DNA from: Saccharothrix sp. S26
GTDB taxonomy: Bacteria > Actinomycetota > Actinomycetes > Mycobacteriales > Pseudonocardiaceae
Assembly: GCF_021390395.1 (NCBI RefSeq)
Contig: NZ_JAJUWT010000005.1
Coordinates: 62,001-126,000, forward strand
Direction of reading: 5' to 3'
DNA length: 64,000 nucleotides
Part shown: positions 24,392 through 33,359 of the stretch, piece by piece
Layout: each line of letters opens with the position of its first letter
How positions within the stretch are numbered: position 1 is the first letter of the stretch
Translations under genes and position numbers: made by a program
The notes under the pieces: generated by a model
Seen by the model: the letters and a program-made list of their open reading frames with translations, nothing else
Told to the model about the DNA's origin: nothing
The model's database searches: none

Positions 24392-25942
24392 ATGGCGCAC
24401 GACTACCTGATCATCGGCGCGGGGCCGGCCGGGTTGCAGCTCGCCGCCCTGCTGGAGCGCGACGGTCGCGACTACGCCGTCCTCGAACGCGGCTCCGGTC
24501 CGGGCACGTTCTTCACCCGCTACCCCCGGCACCGGACGCTCATCTCCATCAACAAGGTCCACACCGGGCACACCGACCCGGAACGGCGGCTGCGGATGGA
24601 CTGGAACTCGCTGCTGTCCGACGACCCGCGGCTGCTGTTCACCCGCTACAGCGGCCGGTACTTCCCGGACGCCGACGACCTGGTCCGCTACCTGGCCGAC
24701 TTCGCCGAGGCCACCGGGGCGCGGGTGCACTACGACACCGAGGTCACCCGGATCTCCCGCGACGACGAGGGGTTCGCCGTGCTCGACCGCGGCGGGCGGA
24801 CCTGGCGGGCCGCCCGGGTCGTGGTGGCGACCGGGGTCTCCCAGCTGCACCTGCCGCCGATCCCGGGCATCGAGCACGCCGAGCGCTACGACACGTTCGA
24901 CACCGACCCGGAGTCGTTCACCGGCCTGCGGGTGCTGGTGATCGGCAAGGGCAACTCGGGGTTCGAGACCGCCGACGCCCTGGTCGAGCACGCGGCCGTC
25001 ATCCACGTGGCCGGGCCGCACTCGGTGCGGCTGGCGTGGCAGACGCACTACGTCGGGCACCTGCGCGCGGTGAACAACAACTTCCTCGACACCTACCAGC
25101 TCAAGTCGGAGAACGCGGTCCTGGACGGCACGGTGGAGCTGATCGAGCCGCGCCCCGGTGGCGGGTTCCGCGTCCTGTTCCGCTACGCCCGCACGGTCGA
25201 GTCGTTGCGGGAGCTGGAGTACGACCGGATCGTGGCGTGCACCGGCTTCCGGTTCGACGCCTCGGTGTTCGACGACGGCTGCCGGCCCGCGCTGGCGATC
25301 GACGACCGGTTCCCCGAGCAGACCTCCGCCTACGAGTCGACCACCGTGCCCGGCCTGCACTTCGCGGGCACGCTCACCCAGCAGCGCGACTTCAAGAAGT
25401 CCACCAACGGGTTCATCCACGGCTTCCGCTACGGCGTGCGCGCCCTGCACCGCATCCTCGCCGCCCGCCACCACGGCGTGCCGTGGCCCTCGGCGGAGCT
25501 GCCCGCGTCACCGGAGGCGATCAGCGACGCGCTGGTGGCCAGGGTGAACCGGTCGTCCGCGTTGTGGCAGCAGTTCGCGGTGATCGGCGACGTGGTGACG
25601 GTCGACGGTGGCACGGCGCGGTACGAGGAGGAGGTGCCGGTCGCGTACGTCGCCGACGGCGGCCTCGGCCCGGCCGGGCACCGGTTCGTCGCCACGCTGG
25701 AGTACGGGCCCGACCACGACACCGTCGACCCGTTCGACATCACCGTCCCGCGCGTGGCGGAGAACGACGCGGCCAACGCCCACGACGCCAGCTACCTGCA
25801 CCCGGTGGTGCGCTACTACCGCGACGGCGCGCTCGCCGGGACGCACCACCTGGCCGAGAACCTGGAGAACCAGTGGGACCTGCCGGCGGTGCACCAGCAG
25901 CCGCTGGCCGCGTTCGTGAAGGAGTGCCTTGCCGGCGCGTGA
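24392..25942 (+). CDS. FAD/NAD(P)-dependent oxidoreductase, FOXRED2-like (first copy)
   Basis: 516 residues. An N-terminal FAD-binding Rossmann motif (YLIIGAGPAGLQLAALLERD) is followed by the FOXRED2-like signature FTRYPRHRTLISINKVHTG and DWNSLLSDD. A second nucleotide motif (VIGKGNSGFETADAL) lies near residues 185-200, and IVACTGFRFDASVF closes the flavoprotein core. The layout is that of flavin monooxygenases. It is the first gene of the plus-strand operon and overlaps the ligase start by 14 bp. It is closely related to the protein encoded at 27378, with long shared stretches such as RAVNNNFLDTYQLKS. Substrate unknown; oxidation of an amino-acid-derived group is plausible from context. Confidence 0.88.
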   Translation: MAHDYLIIGAGPAGLQLAALLERDGRDYAVLERGSGPGTFFTRYPRHRTLISINKVHTGHTDPERRLRMDWNSLLSDDPRLLFTRYSGRYFPDADDLVRYLADFAEATGARVHYDTEVTRISRDDEGFAVLDRGGRTWRAARVVVATGVSQLHLPPIPGIEHAERYDTFDTDPESFTGLRVLVIGKGNSGFETADALVEHAAVIHVAGPHSVRLAWQTHYVGHLRAVNNNFLDTYQLKSENAVLDGTVELIEPRPGGGFRVLFRYARTVESLRELEYDRIVACTGFRFDASVFDDGCRPALAIDDRFPEQTSAYESTTVPGLHFAGTLTQQRDFKKSTNGFIHGFRYGVRALHRILAARHHGVPWPSAELPASPEAISDALVARVNRSSALWQQFAVIGDVVTVDGGTARYEEEVPVAYVADGGLGPAGHRFVATLEYGPDHDTVDPFDITVPRVAENDAANAHDASYLHPVVRYYRDGALAGTHHLAENLENQWDLPAVHQQPLAAFVKECLAGA

Positions 25943-27362
25943 CACCGAGCCGTTCCCGCGCGCGGTGCTCGACGTGCTCGACGCCGCCGCGGACCGGCCG
26001 GTGTTCGAACACGGCACGCGCGTGGTGACCGGCGCGGAGCTGCTCGACCTGGTCGCGCGGATCGCGGCCGGGCTGCGGCGCGAGGGCCTCGGCCCGGGTG
26101 ACGGCGTCGCGCTGCTGCTGGGCGTGAACCCGGAGGCGTTCGCCACGATCCTCGCCGCGCACGCGGTCGGCGCGAGGGTGATCGGTGTGCGGCCGGGGCT
26201 GCCCGCCGACCAGGTGCGCCACCTGCTCGACCTCGACGTCGCCGCGGTGGTCACCGAGACGGGCGGGCTCACCGTCGACTCGTTGCGCGCGACCCGCGCG
26301 GCCGGTCCGGTGTCGTGCGCCGGCCGGCCGGACGACGTGGCGCGGCTGATCCACACCAGCGGCAGCACGGGCACGCCCAAGGCGTGCGCGCAGACCTACG
26401 CCGCGATGACCGCCGCGTGGACCGCGCGCCCGGCCGCGTGGCCGCCCGCGATCCGCGAGCTGGCGTCCCGGCTGGACCGCCACCTGGTGTTCGGGACGCT
26501 GTCGAGCCAGGTCGTGTTCGAGTACGCCGTGCTGGCCATCACCGCGGGCGGCACGGCGGTCGTCGCGGAGCGGCCCGACCTGCCCGACGCGATCACCCGC
26601 CACCGGGCGTCGGCGAGCGTGATCACGGTGCCACGTCTGGTCAGGCTCGTCGCCGGGCAGCGCCGCGCGCCCGCCGACCTGTCGACGCTGCGGGCGCTGG
26701 TCGTGTCCGGGTCGCCGCTGACCGACGACCGGCACCGCGAGGCATTGGACGTGCTGGGACCGGTCGTGTTCCACGGCTACGGCCAGACGGAGACGGGCAC
26801 GATCTCGATGGCGACCCCGGCCGACCCGCCCGGCACGGTGGGCGTGCCGCCGCCCGCGGTGCGCGTCGAGGTCCGCGACGCGGACGGCGTGCCCGTGCCG
26901 GCCGGTGTCGACGGCGAGCTGTTCGTCCGCACCCCGGCGCAGGCCGTCGGGTACTGGGCGGACCCGGAGCGGTCGGCCGAGGTGTTCACCGACGGCTGGG
27001 TGCGCACGCGCGACCTGGGCCGCTTCGACGCCGGCGGCCGGCTGCGGCTGACCGGGCGGACCCGGGACGTGGTGATCGTCAACGCCACCCCGTACTACGC
27101 CGGCCCGATCGAGCGCGTCCTGGCCGAGCACCCCGACGTCGCCGAGGCGTACGTGGTCGCCGTGCCGGACGACGACACCGGCGAAGCGGTGCACGCGTTC
27201 GTCGTGCCGGCCGGCGAGCGGGAGCCCGACCTCGCCGCGCTGCGCGCGTGGGTGACCGCCCGCCTGGGCGCGGCGTGCGCGCCCGCGCACGTGACCGCGA
27301 TCGCGGCACCGCCGCTCGCCCCGAGCGGCAAGCCGGACAAGCGCCTGCTGCCCCCTTCCTGA
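25929..27362 (+). CDS. AMP-forming acyl/aryl ligase (ANL superfamily)
   Basis: 477 residues. The phosphate-binding loop is LIHTSGSTGTPKACAQT (about residue 140). HGYGQTETG is the A5 motif, GWVRTRDLGRFD the A7 motif, and PSGKPDKRLLP carries the A10 Lys close to the C-terminus. It is short and lacks a carrier domain, as in acyl-CoA ligases or stand-alone adenylation enzymes. TTG 25929 is supported by AAGGAG four bases upstream, inside the end of the flavoprotein gene. With an aromatic ammonia-lyase next door, a cinnamate- or coumarate-type acid is a reasonable substrate guess, but no specificity code was read. Confidence 0.85.
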   Translation: MPARDTEPFPRAVLDVLDAAADRPVFEHGTRVVTGAELLDLVARIAAGLRREGLGPGDGVALLLGVNPEAFATILAAHAVGARVIGVRPGLPADQVRHLLDLDVAAVVTETGGLTVDSLRATRAAGPVSCAGRPDDVARLIHTSGSTGTPKACAQTYAAMTAAWTARPAAWPPAIRELASRLDRHLVFGTLSSQVVFEYAVLAITAGGTAVVAERPDLPDAITRHRASASVITVPRLVRLVAGQRRAPADLSTLRALVVSGSPLTDDRHREALDVLGPVVFHGYGQTETGTISMATPADPPGTVGVPPPAVRVEVRDADGVPVPAGVDGELFVRTPAQAVGYWADPERSAEVFTDGWVRTRDLGRFDAGGRLRLTGRTRDVVIVNATPYYAGPIERVLAEHPDVAEAYVVAVPDDDTGEAVHAFVVPAGEREPDLAALRAWVTARLGAACAPAHVTAIAAPPLAPSGKPDKRLLPPS

Positions 27363-27377
27363 CGTGAGGAGAAAGTC

Positions 27378-28955
27378 GTGTCCAGCGAGGTTTCGACGGA
27401 CTGTCTCGTGATCGGCGCCGGCCCGGCGGGGCTGCAGGCGTCGTACCTGCTCACCCGCGCCGGGCGGGACCACCTGGTGCTGGAGGCCGGTGACGCCCCC
27501 GGCGCGTTCTTCACCCGGTTCCCCCGCCACCGCACGCTGATCTCGATCAACAAGCCCAACACCGGGTGGGACGACCCGGAGCTGAACCTGCGCACCGACT
27601 GGAACTCGCTGCTGTCCGACGACCCGTCGCTGCTGTTCACCCGCTACACGCCCCGCTACTTCCCGCACGCCGACGACATGCTGCGCTACCTCGGCGACTT
27701 CGCCGCGCGGCACGACCTGCCGATCCGCTACCGCACGTCCGCGGTGGAGGTGACCCGGCCGGACGACTTCGTGGTGCGCGACCAGCACGGCGGCACGTAC
27801 CGGGCACGTCGGCTCATCGTGGCCACCGGGGTGTCCAAGCCGCACGTGCCGCCGATCGACGGGGTGGAACTCGCCGAGCGGTACGAGGACGTGTCCGTGG
27901 ACCCGGCCGACTTCACCGGGCAACGGGTGCTGATCATCGGGCGCGGCAACTCGGCGTTCGAGACCGCCGACAACCTGGTCGAGACGGCGGCGGTCATCCA
28001 CCTGGTCGGGCCGGGCTCGCTGAAGCTGGCGTGGCAGACGCACTTCGTCGGCCACCTGCGCGCGGTGAACAACAACTTCCTGGACACCTACCAGCTCAAG
28101 TCGCAGAACGCCCTGCTGGACGGCCGGGTGGTGGACATCCGCCGCGACGGCGACGGCTACCTGGTGCGGGTCAGCTTCGCCCGGGTCGCCGAACGGGTGA
28201 AGGAGATCCGCTACGACCGGGTGATCCTCGCGACCGGGTTCCGGTTCGACGCGTCGGTCTTCGCGCCCGGGTGCCGGCCGCGGCTGACGATCGACGACCG
28301 GTTCCCCGACCAGACCGCGGCCTGGGAGTCGGTGAACGTGCCCGACCTGTTCTTCGCCGGCACCATCACGCAGGCCAGGGACTTCAAGAAGTCGACCAGC
28401 GGGTTCATCCACGGCTTCCGGTACGGGGTGCGGGCCCTGCACCACATCCTGGAACACCGCTACCACGGCGTGCCGTGGCCGAGCCGGGACATCGCCCGCG
28501 ACGCCGCGGCCGACGCCGTGCTGGAGCGGGTCAACCGCACCTCGGCGTTGTGGCAGCTGTTCGGGTTCCTGGCCGACGCGGTGCTCGTCGGGCCGGACGG
28601 CGCCCTGCGCTACGCCGAGGAGGTGCCGGTGGCGCACCTGCACGAGGCGGTCGCGCGCGGCGACTTCGGCGACGTCGACTCCTACCTGACCGTGACGCTG
28701 GAGTACGGCGCGGACCACGACAAGGTCAACCCGTTCGACATCACCGCGGGCCGGGTGTCGCAGGAGGACACCAGCGGGCTCGACGGGCGCTACCTGCACC
28801 CGGTGGTCCGGCACTTCCGCGGCGGCGCGCCGCTCGGCGAGCACCACCTCACCGAGAACCTGGAGAACGAGTGGGACAGCGAGGACGTGCACCGGGCGCC
28901 GCTGCTGGCGTTCCTGCGCGCCCGGCTGGACCGCGCCGCGGTGGGCCCGGCGTGA
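27378..28955 (+). CDS. FAD/NAD(P)-dependent oxidoreductase, FOXRED2-like (second copy)
   Basis: 525 residues with the same architecture as the gene at 24392: CLVIGAGPAGLQASYLL, FTRFPRHRTLISINKPNTG, DWNSLLSDD, LIIGRGNSAFETADNL and VILATGFRFDASVF. The two look like tandem paralogues that flank the ligase gene, and whole blocks are identical. GTG 27378 follows GAGGAG six bases upstream. Its stop overlaps the next start as GTGA. Two related oxygenases in one operon suggest successive or alternative oxidations of the same scaffold, or a heterodimer. Confidence 0.88.
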   Translation: MSSEVSTDCLVIGAGPAGLQASYLLTRAGRDHLVLEAGDAPGAFFTRFPRHRTLISINKPNTGWDDPELNLRTDWNSLLSDDPSLLFTRYTPRYFPHADDMLRYLGDFAARHDLPIRYRTSAVEVTRPDDFVVRDQHGGTYRARRLIVATGVSKPHVPPIDGVELAERYEDVSVDPADFTGQRVLIIGRGNSAFETADNLVETAAVIHLVGPGSLKLAWQTHFVGHLRAVNNNFLDTYQLKSQNALLDGRVVDIRRDGDGYLVRVSFARVAERVKEIRYDRVILATGFRFDASVFAPGCRPRLTIDDRFPDQTAAWESVNVPDLFFAGTITQARDFKKSTSGFIHGFRYGVRALHHILEHRYHGVPWPSRDIARDAAADAVLERVNRTSALWQLFGFLADAVLVGPDGALRYAEEVPVAHLHEAVARGDFGDVDSYLTVTLEYGADHDKVNPFDITAGRVSQEDTSGLDGRYLHPVVRHFRGGAPLGEHHLTENLENEWDSEDVHRAPLLAFLRARLDRAAVGPA

Positions 28956-30031
28956 GCACCCGGCTCGCCGAGCTGCACGAGCGGGCCCGCGCGGTGCTCG
29001 ACCCCGTGCACTACGACTACTACGCGGGCGGGGTCGGCGACGAGGTGGTGCTCGCCGAGAACGAGGCCGCGTTCCGGCGGCTGGCGCTGCTGCCCAGGGT
29101 GCTGCGCGGCCGGGAGACCCGCGACCTCGCGGTCGACCTGCCGGGCGGCCGGCTGGACCTGCCGGTGCTGGTCGCGCCGACCGCGTTCCACCGGCTCGCC
29201 CACCCCGAGGGCGAGCTGGCGACGGCGCGGGCCGCCGCGGCGGCGGGGACGGTGCTCGTGTCCGGCGTGGCCTCGACGGTGGCGATCGGCGAGGTGGTGG
29301 CCGCGGCGCGCTCGGTCGACCCGGGCGCGTCGGTGTGGTTCCAGCTCTACCCGCAGCCCGACGACGCCGTGACCGCGTGCCTGGTGGAGCGGGCGGAACG
29401 GGCCGGCTGCACGGCGCTGGTGGTGACGGCCGACTCGCCGGTGTTCGGCCGGCACCGGCGCGACGCCGAGCACGGTTTCCACGACCTGCCCGCCGGGTTG
29501 GCGGCGGAGAACATGCGGGACCTGCCCGGCGGTGTGCGGGACATCGTGATGTCACCCGCCGTGTCGTGGGAGCACCTGGACCGGCTGCGGGAGCTGACGT
29601 CGCTGCCGTTGTGGCTCAAGGGGGTGCTCCACCCGCGTGACGCGGTGCTGGCGGTGCGGCGTGGTGCGGCCGGGATCGTGGTGTCCAACCACGGCGGCCG
29701 CCAGTCCGACCTCGCGCCGGCGGCGGTGGAGGCGTTGCCCGCGGTGGTCGACGCCGTCGCGGGCCGCGTCCCCGTGGTGCTCGACGGCGGTGTCCGCGGC
29801 GGTGGGGACGTCGCCGTGGCGCTCGCGCTGGGCGCGGCGGCCGTCGGCGTCGGCAGGCCGGTGCTGTGGGGCCTGGCCGCCGACGGCGAGGCCGGGGTGG
29901 CGGGGGTGCTCGCCGTGCTGCGCGACGAGTTCGACCACGTCCTGGCGCTGTGCGGCGGGCGCGACCCGGCCGACCTGACCCGCGACCTGGTCGTGGCGCG
30001 CGGGACGGGGGTGTGCGCGCGGTGTGGGTGA
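28952..30031 (+). CDS. FMN-dependent alpha-hydroxy acid oxidase/dehydrogenase
   Basis: 359 residues of the lactate/glycolate oxidase and mandelate dehydrogenase family. Signs are HYDYYAGGVGDE near the N-terminus, VLVAPTAFHRLAHPEGE, the conserved Lys in LPLWLKGVLHP, the catalytic His and Arg in IVVSNHGGRQSD, and PVVLDGGVRGGGDV for the phosphate site. GTG 28952 overlaps the previous stop by four bases. In a biosynthetic operon such enzymes oxidise an aryl or amino-acid-derived hydroxy acid to a keto acid (compare hydroxymandelate oxidase). Substrate not visible. Confidence 0.9.
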   Translation: MSTRLAELHERARAVLDPVHYDYYAGGVGDEVVLAENEAAFRRLALLPRVLRGRETRDLAVDLPGGRLDLPVLVAPTAFHRLAHPEGELATARAAAAAGTVLVSGVASTVAIGEVVAAARSVDPGASVWFQLYPQPDDAVTACLVERAERAGCTALVVTADSPVFGRHRRDAEHGFHDLPAGLAAENMRDLPGGVRDIVMSPAVSWEHLDRLRELTSLPLWLKGVLHPRDAVLAVRRGAAGIVVSNHGGRQSDLAPAAVEALPAVVDAVAGRVPVVLDGGVRGGGDVAVALALGAAAVGVGRPVLWGLAADGEAGVAGVLAVLRDEFDHVLALCGGRDPADLTRDLVVARGTGVCARCG

Positions 30032-31407
30032 CCGGGGTGCTCGCCGCCGCAGCGGTGCTGACCGCGCCCCGGTGGCTGCCCGCGCGGGTGGTGGCGCTGC
30101 GCGCCAAGGTGTTCGAGAAGGTCAACGGGGACCACGCGATCACGTTCCCGAACGCCGACGTCGGGCCGGACCGGTTCGAGGAGGTCTACGGGCACCCCGC
30201 GGCGAACGGCCGCAGCCGCGGCGCGGGGCTGTCGGACCTGTTCTGGTACTGGCTCTCCCCCGGCCCCGAGGTGCACCAGGAGCACCTGGAGGCCGGCCCG
30301 CGCTACGACGACGTGGCGCGCACGACCCGCGCGCTGCTGTCCGGGCCGGGCGAGGTGCTGGCGGAGGCGGCGGCCCGCTGCACCGGGCGGGTGCTCGACG
30401 AGGTGGTCACCGGGCCGGTCACGCTGGTCCGCTTGCGCGACCTGATGATGCCGGTGTGGGCGGAGTACTTCCACGAGCTGGTGTTCGGCGAGCCGTGCCC
30501 GCGCGAGGCGCGAGACCTGATCGTGGGGCACGCAGACGACGTGGTGACGTCGCTGAAGTGCACCGGCCTGCGCCACCCCGCCCGGCGCGCCCGGTTGACC
30601 CGCTACCTGGCGCGGCGGGTCGCGGCGGGCGACGTGCGGCGGCCGTTGCCGTCGAGCCTGTCGCCCACCGAGCAGGTGCACTACCTGCAAGGCACGTTCT
30701 TCAACACCGCCGTGGTGCAGATGTCCGAGGCGATGGCGCACCTGCTGCTGGCGCTGGCGCGGCACCCGCACGTGGCGGCCCGGCTCGCGGGCGGCGACGA
30801 GCGCTACTTCGCGCACGTGCTGGACGAGACGCTGCGGCTGTACCCGCTGTTCGGCATCGCGCACCGCATCACCACCGCCGACCTCGCGCTGGACGAGCGC
30901 ACCACGCTGCCCGCCGGGTCGGTGCTGTGCTTCAGCTACCCCGACTACCACGCCCGCGGCCACGCGCGGCCCGACGTGTTCGACCCGGACCGCTGGACGC
31001 GCCCCGGTGCCCGCGCGCACCACATCCCGTTCGGCGTGGCCGCGAACCGGCCGTGCCCGGCGTGGCGGCTGTCCCCGCTGGCGCTGCGCGCGGCGACGTT
31101 CGAGGTGCTGCGCCGCGTGACGCCGCGCTCCACCGTCACGCACACCCGGTCGTTGCCGAGCCGGGGTCCGTGCCTGCTGGTGCGGGTGGGCGAGTCGCCG
31201 CGCGGGCTGGCGGCGCTCGACGCGTTCCTGCGCGTGCGCGACCGGTGGGAGGACGTGTGGCGCAGCGTGGTCCAGCTCGTGCTGGGCACGGTCATGGTGC
31301 TGCACGCCCGCCGCCTGCGCCTGGCCGGGCGCTACTTCGACACGCACGACACCCAGGGTCGTCCGGTGCGGCGTCAGCCGCCTTCCACCGAGGAGATCAC
31401 CGAGTGA
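30028..31407 (+). CDS. cytochrome P450, membrane-anchored type
   Basis: 459 residues. A hydrophobic N-terminal segment (TGVLAAAAVLTAPRWL) precedes the P450 core. The ExxR motif is DETLRLYPL; the PERF-like region is FDPDRW; the heme loop HIPFGVAANRPCPAW carries the axial Cys but departs from the usual FxxGxxxC spacing. There is no AGxxT at the expected I-helix place (FFNTAVVQMSEAMAH), so oxygen activation may be unusual. GTG 30028 overlaps the upstream stop as GTGA; GTG 30022 is an alternative. A C-terminal extension of about 80 residues follows the heme loop. The cytoplasmic actinobacterial P450 norm is near 400 residues. Confidence 0.75.
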   Translation: MTGVLAAAAVLTAPRWLPARVVALRAKVFEKVNGDHAITFPNADVGPDRFEEVYGHPAANGRSRGAGLSDLFWYWLSPGPEVHQEHLEAGPRYDDVARTTRALLSGPGEVLAEAAARCTGRVLDEVVTGPVTLVRLRDLMMPVWAEYFHELVFGEPCPREARDLIVGHADDVVTSLKCTGLRHPARRARLTRYLARRVAAGDVRRPLPSSLSPTEQVHYLQGTFFNTAVVQMSEAMAHLLLALARHPHVAARLAGGDERYFAHVLDETLRLYPLFGIAHRITTADLALDERTTLPAGSVLCFSYPDYHARGHARPDVFDPDRWTRPGARAHHIPFGVAANRPCPAWRLSPLALRAATFEVLRRVTPRSTVTHTRSLPSRGPCLLVRVGESPRGLAALDAFLRVRDRWEDVWRSVVQLVLGTVMVLHARRLRLAGRYFDTHDTQGRPVRRQPPSTEEITE

Positions 31408-32690
31408 ACCAGATCCAGTTCGCGTTGCGGGTGTTCGCCGCGCTGGCGGTCGTGCTCGCCGCGACGACGTTGTGCGGGCGCCTGGCCACGCTGGTCAGGC
31501 AGCCGCGGGTGGTCGGCGAGATGGTCGCCGGCGTCCTGCTCGGACCGGCCCTGCTGGGCGCGGTCGCGCCGGGGGTCCAGGCCCAGCTGTTCCCGGCGGA
31601 CGTCAAGGACACGCTGTACGTGCTGAGCACGATCGGGTTGACGTTCTACATGTTCCTGGTCGGGTCGTCGCTCGACCACGGCCTGGCCGCCGGGCGCAAC
31701 ATGCGGCGGGCGTCGGCGCTCGCGGTGTCGGGCATCGTGCCGACGTTCGCGCTGGGCGCGGGCGCCGCGGCGCTGTTCTTCGGGTCGCTGAGCCCCGACG
31801 GCGCGACCCGGTGGGAGTTCATGCTGTTCGTCGGCGGCGCGCTGTCGATCACCGCGTTCCCCATGCTGGCGCGGATCCTCCAGGAGCGCGGGATCGCGAA
31901 CACGCCCATCGGCGGCCTGACCCTGGTCGCGGCGGCGATCGACGACGCGGCGGCGTGGGTGATCCTGGCGGTGATCATCGCCGTCGCGGCGGCGGGCAGC
32001 CCGTTCGACGCGGTGGGCACGGTGGCGGGCGCGGCGGTGTTCGCCCTGCTGATGCTCACGGTGGGGCGCGCGCTGTTCGCCAGGCTGGGCGCGCGGGTGG
32101 AGCGCGAGGGCCGGATGGGCCGCGACGTGATGGCCCTCGTGCTGCTCGTCGTGCTGGTGGCCGGGTGGTTCACCGACTTCATCGGGGTGTTCTCGGTGTT
32201 CGGCGGGTTCGTCACCGGGTTGGCGATGCCGCAGTCGGCGGTGGTGCGCCGGGAGCTGGAGATGCGGCTGACGGACCTGAACTCGATCCTGCTGCTGCCG
32301 GTGTTCTTCGCGTTCAGCGGGTTGAACACGCAGGTGTCCGGGTTCGGCGCGGGCGGCGGCCTGTGGTGGCCGCTGGTGGTGGTCATGGCGGCGGCGTTCG
32401 CGGGCAAGTACCTCGGCTGCGCGGTGGTCGTGCGCGTCCAGGGCTTCTCGTGGCGCTACGCCTCGGCGGTGGGCGGGCTGATGAACGCGCGCGGCCTGAT
32501 GATCCTGATCTTCATCAACATCGGCCTCGCGCACGGCCTGGTGACGCCGGAGCTGTTCGCGATCCTCGTCGCGGTCGCGATCGTGACCACCGCCGCCGCG
32601 CTGCCGATCTACCGCGCGTCGCTGCCGGAGAGCCTGGAGCGCGGGACGACCGAGTTCATCCCGCCCGCGGTGGCCGCGCGCGAGCCGTGA
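31404..32690 (+). CDS. cation/H+ antiporter (CPA2 family)
   Basis: 428 residues, 11-13 hydrophobic helices. RQPRVVGEMVAGVLLGPALLG is the opening of the Na+/H+ exchanger domain, and AAAIDDAAAWVILAV carries the Asp-Asp ion-binding pair of CPA2 proteins. No cytoplasmic TrkA domain follows. GTG 31404 overlaps the P450 stop as GTGA. As last gene of the operon it may export a product or protect against a proton or cation load. Several BGCs contain such a protein, but its exact task is unknown. Confidence 0.9.
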   Translation: MNQIQFALRVFAALAVVLAATTLCGRLATLVRQPRVVGEMVAGVLLGPALLGAVAPGVQAQLFPADVKDTLYVLSTIGLTFYMFLVGSSLDHGLAAGRNMRRASALAVSGIVPTFALGAGAAALFFGSLSPDGATRWEFMLFVGGALSITAFPMLARILQERGIANTPIGGLTLVAAAIDDAAAWVILAVIIAVAAAGSPFDAVGTVAGAAVFALLMLTVGRALFARLGARVEREGRMGRDVMALVLLVVLVAGWFTDFIGVFSVFGGFVTGLAMPQSAVVRRELEMRLTDLNSILLLPVFFAFSGLNTQVSGFGAGGGLWWPLVVVMAAAFAGKYLGCAVVVRVQGFSWRYASAVGGLMNARGLMILIFINIGLAHGLVTPELFAILVAVAIVTTAAALPIYRASLPESLERGTTEFIPPAVAAREP

Positions 32691-32699
32691 GCCGGTGGC

Positions 32700-32730
32700 G
32701 GCCTCGTCCCGCAGGGCGTGGGGCGAGGCC
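32700..32730. terminator. bidirectional terminator hairpin
   Basis: An 11-bp stem, GGCCTCGTCCC with GGGGCGAGGCC (one G-T pair), around a nine-base loop, lies in the 48-bp gap between the convergent antiporter and folE genes. It marks the right end of the biosynthetic operon. Confidence 0.65.
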
Positions 32731-32738
32731 GGCCCGGT

Positions 32739-33359
32739 CTACCCCTGGACGCCGGTCAGGGCGAAGAACTCCTGGCGGGTCCGGGCGTCGTCGCGCAGGG
32801 CGCCCAGCATGGCGGAGGTGACGGTGCGCGAGCCGGCGGCCCGCACGCCCCGCAGCGACATGCACAGGTGCTCGGCCTCCACGACCACGCCGACGCCTCG
32901 GGGCGCGAGGTGCTCCAGCAGCCAGTCCGCCACCTGCTTGGTCAGCCGTTCCTGCACCTGCAGGTCGCGGGCGAACAGCTCGACCACGCGCGCGAGCTTC
33001 GACAGGCCCAGGATCCGCTCCCCCGGCAGGTAGCCCACGTGGGCGACGCCCTGGAACGGCAGCATGTGGTGCTCGCACAGCGACTGCACCGGGATGCCGC
33101 GGGCCAGGACTAGCTCGTCGTAGCCCTCCTCGTTGGGGAACGTGGTCAGGTCGAACTCACGCGGGGTGAGCATCTCGGCGTAGGCGTGGGCGACCCGTCG
33201 TGGCGTGTCGGCCAGGTGCTCCGACGACGGGTCCTTGCCCAGGGCGGCCAGCAGGTCGGCCACGGCCCGCCGCGCGGCTTCCAGGTCCACGCCCGCGCGC
33301 CCGTCGACCGGGTACAGCCGCCGGTAGGAGCCCGCGGGCGACGGTGCCAGACCGCTCAC
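32739..33359 (-). CDS. folE: GTP cyclohydrolase I
   Basis: 206 residues, normal length. It converts GTP to dihydroneopterin triphosphate, the first step to folate and pterins. SLCEHHMLPF provides Cys95 and His98 and EAEHLCMSLRG the second Cys of the zinc site; GYLPGERILGLSKLARV and LTKQVADWL are also family motifs. GTG 33359 overlaps the DoxX stop as GTGA, so the two are coupled. This copy sits away from other folate genes and with a redox-type regulator, so it may be a second, stress-related enzyme or supply a pterin for a local pathway. Confidence 0.92.
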   Translation of the reverse strand: MSGLAPSPAGSYRRLYPVDGRAGVDLEAARRAVADLLAALGKDPSSEHLADTPRRVAHAYAEMLTPREFDLTTFPNEEGYDELVLARGIPVQSLCEHHMLPFQGVAHVGYLPGERILGLSKLARVVELFARDLQVQERLTKQVADWLLEHLAPRGVGVVVEAEHLCMSLRGVRAAGSRTVTSAMLGALRDDARTRQEFFALTGVQG

